Below, one piece after another: positions 59,994 to 64,000 of a DNA stretch of 64,000 nucleotides. The position numbers and the translations under genes are program-made. Location of the stretch: NCBI GenBank assembly GCA_018894105.1, contig CM032125.1, positions 868,001 to 932,000 of the forward strand, in the 5' to 3' direction. Position 1 is the stretch's first letter. The number at the start of each line of letters is the position of its first letter. This stretch comes from Jacaranda mimosifolia (lineage: Eukaryota > Streptophyta > Magnoliopsida > Lamiales > Bignoniaceae). The notes under the pieces are model-generated. The model worked only from the letters and a program-made list of their open reading frames with translations. It ran no database searches and was not told the origin of the DNA.

Positions 59994-60765
59994 AATATGG
60001 ATGGAGGAACAGAAAATTCTACTCTAAAGTGAGAGCAAAATACCTTAAATGAAATAGCTCAAATACTTTAGTAGGAATCTAAAAAATTATGAACCATTCA
60101 AAATCATTAGCAGGACTAACCACATCCAACACCCTGAGGAATCTAAATTTTCCAAAAGAGCTTAGTGAATTTCCAACTGGATGGAAGCATATAATAGTGT
60201 GGATGGTTGGGCAATAAATGTTTTTTAAGCCTATTTAGATAAGCAAAAGCAATACTTATGGGGTGCTGGTTTTTTATGCTTTTCATTAGAGATTTCTTGA
60301 AAGCAAACTTATCCGTAAATTTAGAAAAAACTTCTCTTTTTGTGTTTTTCTTATGCATAAGTCCTGCACGAGACATAGTTGCTGTAACTTTTGATTTTGC
60401 CATTAGTCTTCCTCCTAGCGACCAAAATAAGACTTCTCTTAACAAGATCCTCCAAATACTCTTATGCCTCTTCTTCAAAGCTTTGAGATTCATTTGGTTT
60501 CAAAAAAACCCTAAGTCACCCATTATTTGATGAGTTTGGAAACACAAATTTCATGATCTTCTCTAAAACCCCCCATGTACAAAAAGCACAATCTTAAATG
60601 ATGAGGCAACTGGATATAATTGAAAGAGAGGATCTTTGCACACAGCTCCTCGTTTGTAGTATTGATAGCTGAATACTCATTTTCTGCAATCTTTTCTAGG
60701 ATTCTTTAGTTTTATTGATTGTAGACAAGAGTCCCACAATTGTGACAATTGCAAAGGGAAATCTT
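59994..60765 (-). pseudogene. NLR pseudogene 3, NB-ARC end and first LRRs (5' part)
   Basis: Continues the NLR cut at 38411. On the minus strand it shows PFAIVTIVGLLST (the GLPLA region, about 60755-60720), EYLEDLVKRSLILVARR and NGKIKSYS (winged-helix part, about 60465-60380), then LRR sequence colinear with 2540-2800 of pseudogene 1 ('cttaaatgaaatagctcaaatactt', 'ccacatccaacaccctgaggaatctaaattttcc'). Several frames are used, so it was already decayed or decayed since. The rest of its 5' end is displaced beyond the gypsy element starting at 60766, outside the window. Confidence 0.88.
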
Positions 60766-61940
60766 TGTTAAGTCCCTATTGGTATTAATTTTAGTATCAT
60801 AGTTAGGACTTAACAAATGATTTTCTCATTTAGAAAGTTATAATTCCTTTGCTAATTGATGAAAATTTGAAATTGCAGGAATACAAGTTTAGAAATTGCA
60901 AAGAGGTACAATTTGACTCAAGTTGGTGGGAATGCTGATTGGATGACATGCCTGTATCAAAGATGGGCAGAAGAATCTTTATTTATTTGAGTTATATCCC
61001 AATTAGAAGACTCTTTCACACGATTATAAATAGGCCTCTCATATACTTAGTTCAGCATCAGAGTATAGATTTTGATTCTCTATTTTGGAGATCAAAAGTA
61101 TCGCGAGGATCTAAGATTCAGAGGAAGACAAAGTGGAGATCTGATTCGTCTAAAAATAGTGTTTATTCTTCTCTCTTTGATTTTATTTTTTATTCTGGAT
61201 TTGAAACGATGTTACATTTTATTCATGTTTTCTTTGACAATTTAGTCACGAACTAATTCGTTACTCTAGGATTATGATGGATTCTTTTGAATGAATTAGT
61301 GCATAATTTTCTTCCATGAAATTAGTAGCACCTAAGGTTATTTCTTCTATTATGTGCTTTTTCTATTTGATTGTCTGATCAGCAATCAAGTGCATCTTTA
61401 AACCTAAAGGAGTCTTGGAAAAGAGAATCTAGAGATTGATTGACAATAGAAGAACTTAGGATTAATTGTTTAAATTGACGAATTAAATAATTTGTGAGTA
61501 GAATAAGAATATACTTGCTTACCCTAGGGAGTTAGTTGAGTGGTACAACCTTATCCTATAATATAGTTAATTCACATAGGAAAATAGTGAATTGAATAAA
61601 TTAGAGATTTGATTGCGGGTCTAATGATTGCAGGTAATTTGGAAAAACCCTGTAATTGCATAAGACTCAAGACTAATAATATATTATTAATTTCATAGGA
61701 AGAAAATTATGTTATCAACTTATTTAATTGATGAAATCATAATCCTAATAAAAATCTTAATCAGTATACTTTTTCTTATTTTCATTAGTTTAGTTTTAAT
61801 TCCTACATTATCGATTTTTGTTTGAATAAGACAAGTGTGGATAAATTAGTAATCAGTAGCAAATGATTTAGTTCCTCGTGGGATCAATATTTTTTTGCAT
61901 TTGCGTAACTGTTTGCATAATTTATTTTGCACAACCAACA
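60766..61940 (+). repeat. 5' LTR of the Athila-like element
   Basis: 1175 bp from TGTTAAGTCC to CAACCAACA. The tip contains a perfect 10-bp inverted repeat (60766-60775 with 60806-60815). A TATA box candidate TATAAATA is at about 61023-61030. Confidence 0.8.
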
Positions 61941-61943
61941 AGT

Positions 61944-61963
61944 TTTTGTCATTGTTGCCGAGG
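61944..61963 (+). other. Primer binding site of the Athila-like element (decayed)
   Basis: TTTTGTCATTGTTGCCGAGG just after the LTR; compare the tRNA-Asp type TTGGCGCCGTTGCCGGGGA used by Athila elements. Confidence 0.65.
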
Positions 61964-62033
61964 AGCTATTTTATTTTATTTATTTATTTGTTATTTATTT
62001 GATGGTCCTTGCAATTATATGTAGGATAATTAG

Positions 62034-63180
62034 GAGCCAGAATTAGTTCTGTTTGATCTAAAAATTGGGAGAACTTTTTGAAGATACAGACAAGCACTTC
62101 AATGAGCAAACAAAGATAATATAGAAATGGTAGAAGAAGATGGATATCTGGGTGCTTATGCTATCCCACAAAGTCAGGGCTTTCAGATAGAAATTACTAG
62201 ACCATCTATTTAGGCTAACAGTTTTGAGATCAAGCCTACTATTATTCAGATGATCCAGAGTTCAGTATAGTTTGGGGGGTCTCCAATAGAAGATTTGAAT
62301 GCTCATTTAGCTAACGTTTTGGAGATTTGTGACACCTTCAAATATAATAGAGTCTCTAATGATGCAATCTGATTGAGGTTATTTCCATTTTCACTAAAGG
62401 ACAAAGCAAAGAGTTGGTTGTCATCTTTGCATCAGGATCCGTTGCCACTTGGGAGAATCTATCACATAAATTCTTGGCTAAGTTTTTTCCACCATCACGA
62501 ATAGTCAAGTTAAGAAATGAAATCACTTCCTTTGTTCAATTTGATCAGGAAATATTTTATGAGGTATAGGAAAGATACAAGGAGATGCTCAGAAAATGCT
62601 CTCATCATGGAATGAGAAAGTAGCTTCAAGTGTAGACATTCTACAATGGATTATCCACACAAATAAGAGGAACAGTTGATGCTGCTCAGGAGGTACGCCT
62701 ATGTGGAAAACAATTGGAAAAATATTTGAGTTATTTGAAGAGATGGCAACAGATAATTATCAATGGCCAACTGATAGATCAGCTCAACCAAAGAAAACTG
62801 CAAGAATCTATGAGGTAAATGTTGCTACATCTTTGAATGCACAGTGAAAAGCTTTAACAAAGAAGATGGACACACTTGCAAGTATTATAACCCAGCCAGC
62901 ACAACAAGTTTAAGCAATCAAAGGCTAATTTATTACTTGCGATAATTGTGGGGATGCACATTCGAGTGATCAGTGTCAACATACTTTGGAGTCCATGTAG
63001 CTTGTTGGGAACTTCAACAGGGATCAAAATAATTCATACTCAAACACTTAATCTTGGATGGAGACAACACCGCATATCTCATGGAGCAACAACCAAAGAC
63101 AATCTTTAGTTTGTAAACCTCCACTACCAGGCTTCTAGTAATAGATAAAACCACCAATTCAAGAAAAGAAGTGATCATTA
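62034..63180 (+). pseudogene. Gag remnant of the Athila-like element
   Basis: EPELVLFDL at 62034 starts the recognisable part, followed by GYLGAYAIPQSQGF, then the Retrotrans_gag core: FGGSPIEDLNAHLANVLEICDT, LRLFPFSLKDKAKSWLSSL, FLAKFFPPSRIVKLRNEI and TFYNGLSTQIRGTVDAA. A CX2CX3HX4C knuckle (CDNCGDAHSSDQC) is near 62940-62980, then VGNFNRDQNNSYSNT and ISWSNNQ. This is the capsid/nucleocapsid region. Stops (for example near 62212 and 62262) and frameshifts make it non-functional. The initiating ATG cannot be fixed. Confidence 0.85.
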
Positions 63181-64000
63181 GAAGATATATTTATACAGTT
63201 CATGACAAAAATGGAAGCAGCAATTTAGAGTCAATCAGCTTCAATTAGAACACTGGAAACACAAATAGGGCAATTAGCTAATGCATTGAGTATGAAACCT
63301 CAAGGAACTTTGCCAGGTGATACTGAGATAAATCCTAAAAGAGAAGGAAAAAAACATTCCAAGGTAATTACTCTAAGGAATGGAAGAGAGTTGCAGGAAA
63401 TTCAAAAGATACCTCAAGTCTAAAAAAAAACAAAAGAACTACCAATAGCTGAGAAAGAAGAGGAGTTAGAGCATAAGACTGAGTCTAAAACCATCACCCT
63501 ACCTCTTCTTTTTCCTCAAAGGCTTAGGAAACAAAAATTGGGCAAATAATTTCAACGAATTATAGAAGTTTTCAAGAAAATCCAAATTAACATTCTTTTT
63601 GCTGAAACTTTAGAACAAATGCCAAATTATGTAAAGTTTACGAAGGATATTTTATCCAAGAAGAGGCATTTTGGAGAGTTTGGAATAGTGGCTTTAACAG
63701 AGGAATGTAGTGCAATTATTCACAAGAAGTTGCCACCAAAACTTAAGGATCTAGGATGTTTCACAATTCTATGTACCATTGGAACTTGCTTTTCTAGACG
63801 GGCACTGTGTGATTTGGGGGCAAGTATAAATTTGATGCCATTCTCCATTTATCAGAGACTTGGACTTGAAGAAGTTAAACCCACAACTGTGACCTTGCAA
63901 TTGGCAGATAGATTATTCACATATCTAAAGGGAGTAATTGAAGATATTTTAGTTAAAGTTGATAAATTTATTTTTCCTGCAGATTTCATTATTTTGGATA
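63181..64000 (+). pseudogene. Aspartic protease region of the Athila-like element (partial)
   Basis: A polar linker with LRNGRELQEI near 63377 is followed by FPQRLRKQKLGK, VKFTKDILSKKR and then the retropepsin-like core ALCDLGASINLMPFSIYQRLGL (about 63806-63871), continuing with TTVTLQLADR and FPADFIILD at the edge. Athila proteases carry D-L-G-A in place of the more usual D-S/T-G, so this is not a mutation. From about 63550 to the edge the frame is open, better preserved than gag. RT and integrase would follow outside the window. Confidence 0.85.

Larger units (their letters stand above)
60766..64000 (+). mobile_element. Ty3/gypsy retrotransposon, Athila-like, 5' part (runs off right edge)
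   Basis: 5' LTR 60766-61940, a tRNA-Asp-like primer site, a gag remnant with CCHC knuckle, and an aspartic protease remnant reaching the edge. The order and the 'AAGTTTTTGGCGCCGTTGCC'-derived primer region are typical of Athila. It cuts NLR pseudogene 3 in the NB-ARC region. The pentamer before the LTR is ATCTT; its partner would lie beyond the window. Confidence 0.85.

Noticed and set aside
60939..61256. 105-codon plus-strand frame in the Athila-like LTR
   Set aside because: Inside LTR sequence around the presumed TATA box, with no recognisable domain.

Overview
The window is repeat-rich, AT-rich plant nuclear DNA. Three things point to this: remnants of CC-NB-LRR disease-resistance genes of the potato R1 / 'late blight resistance protein homolog' type, plant Ty1/copia, Ty3/gypsy, MULE and hAT elements, and a captured pectinesterase fragment. 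The R1-type NLRs suggest an asterid eudicot, possibly Lamiales or Solanales; this is an inference from memory of the family. I see no intact host gene. The only host open frame without a break is the first 69 codons of an NLR cut by the left edge.

Layout. 1-4019: two minus-strand NLRs, one partial at the edge and one decayed pseudogene. 4123-6746: a hAT-like element that has received a Pack-MULE (5251-6624) carrying an intronless pectinesterase fragment. About 6820-15030: two copies of an AT-rich repeat; the first is split by a gypsy solo LTR (7612-10128) and a foldback MULE (10262-12280). 16988-22207 (+) and 26574-31519 (-): two decayed Tnt1-like copia elements of one family in opposite orientation. 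31525-35800: mostly empty, with a 5'-truncated LINE at 34900-35142. 35800-37330: NLR leucine-rich-repeat scraps split by a hAT-like MITE.

37614-60765 is a nest of insertions. A third NLR pseudogene (minus strand) is cut into 37614-38411 and 59994-60765 by a copia element with 2.2 kb LTRs (38412-59988, 5-bp duplication GGTTT). The 3' LTR of that copia is itself split by an 11.46 kb Mutator-like element (48305-59764, 10-bp duplication TTTAACTTAG). A Ty3/gypsy element of Athila type (60766 to the right edge) cuts the NLR again in its NB-ARC region.

The 11.46 kb MULE is the most interesting object. It has terminal inverted repeats of about 0.3 kb built of short GC-rich hairpins separated by A/T runs, a MULE transposase gene with a SWIM-type zinc finger, and a multi-exon gene for a plant mobile domain (PMD) protein. 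Between these lie two short, mutually homologous, divergently arranged genes of a family I do not recognise, with a TATA box on each side of their shared promoter. All its genes carry stops or frameshifts, so this copy is dead, but the architecture is readable.

All coordinates come from reading the sequence by eye. Element ends supported by target-site duplications are firm; edges of decayed coding remnants are approximate.
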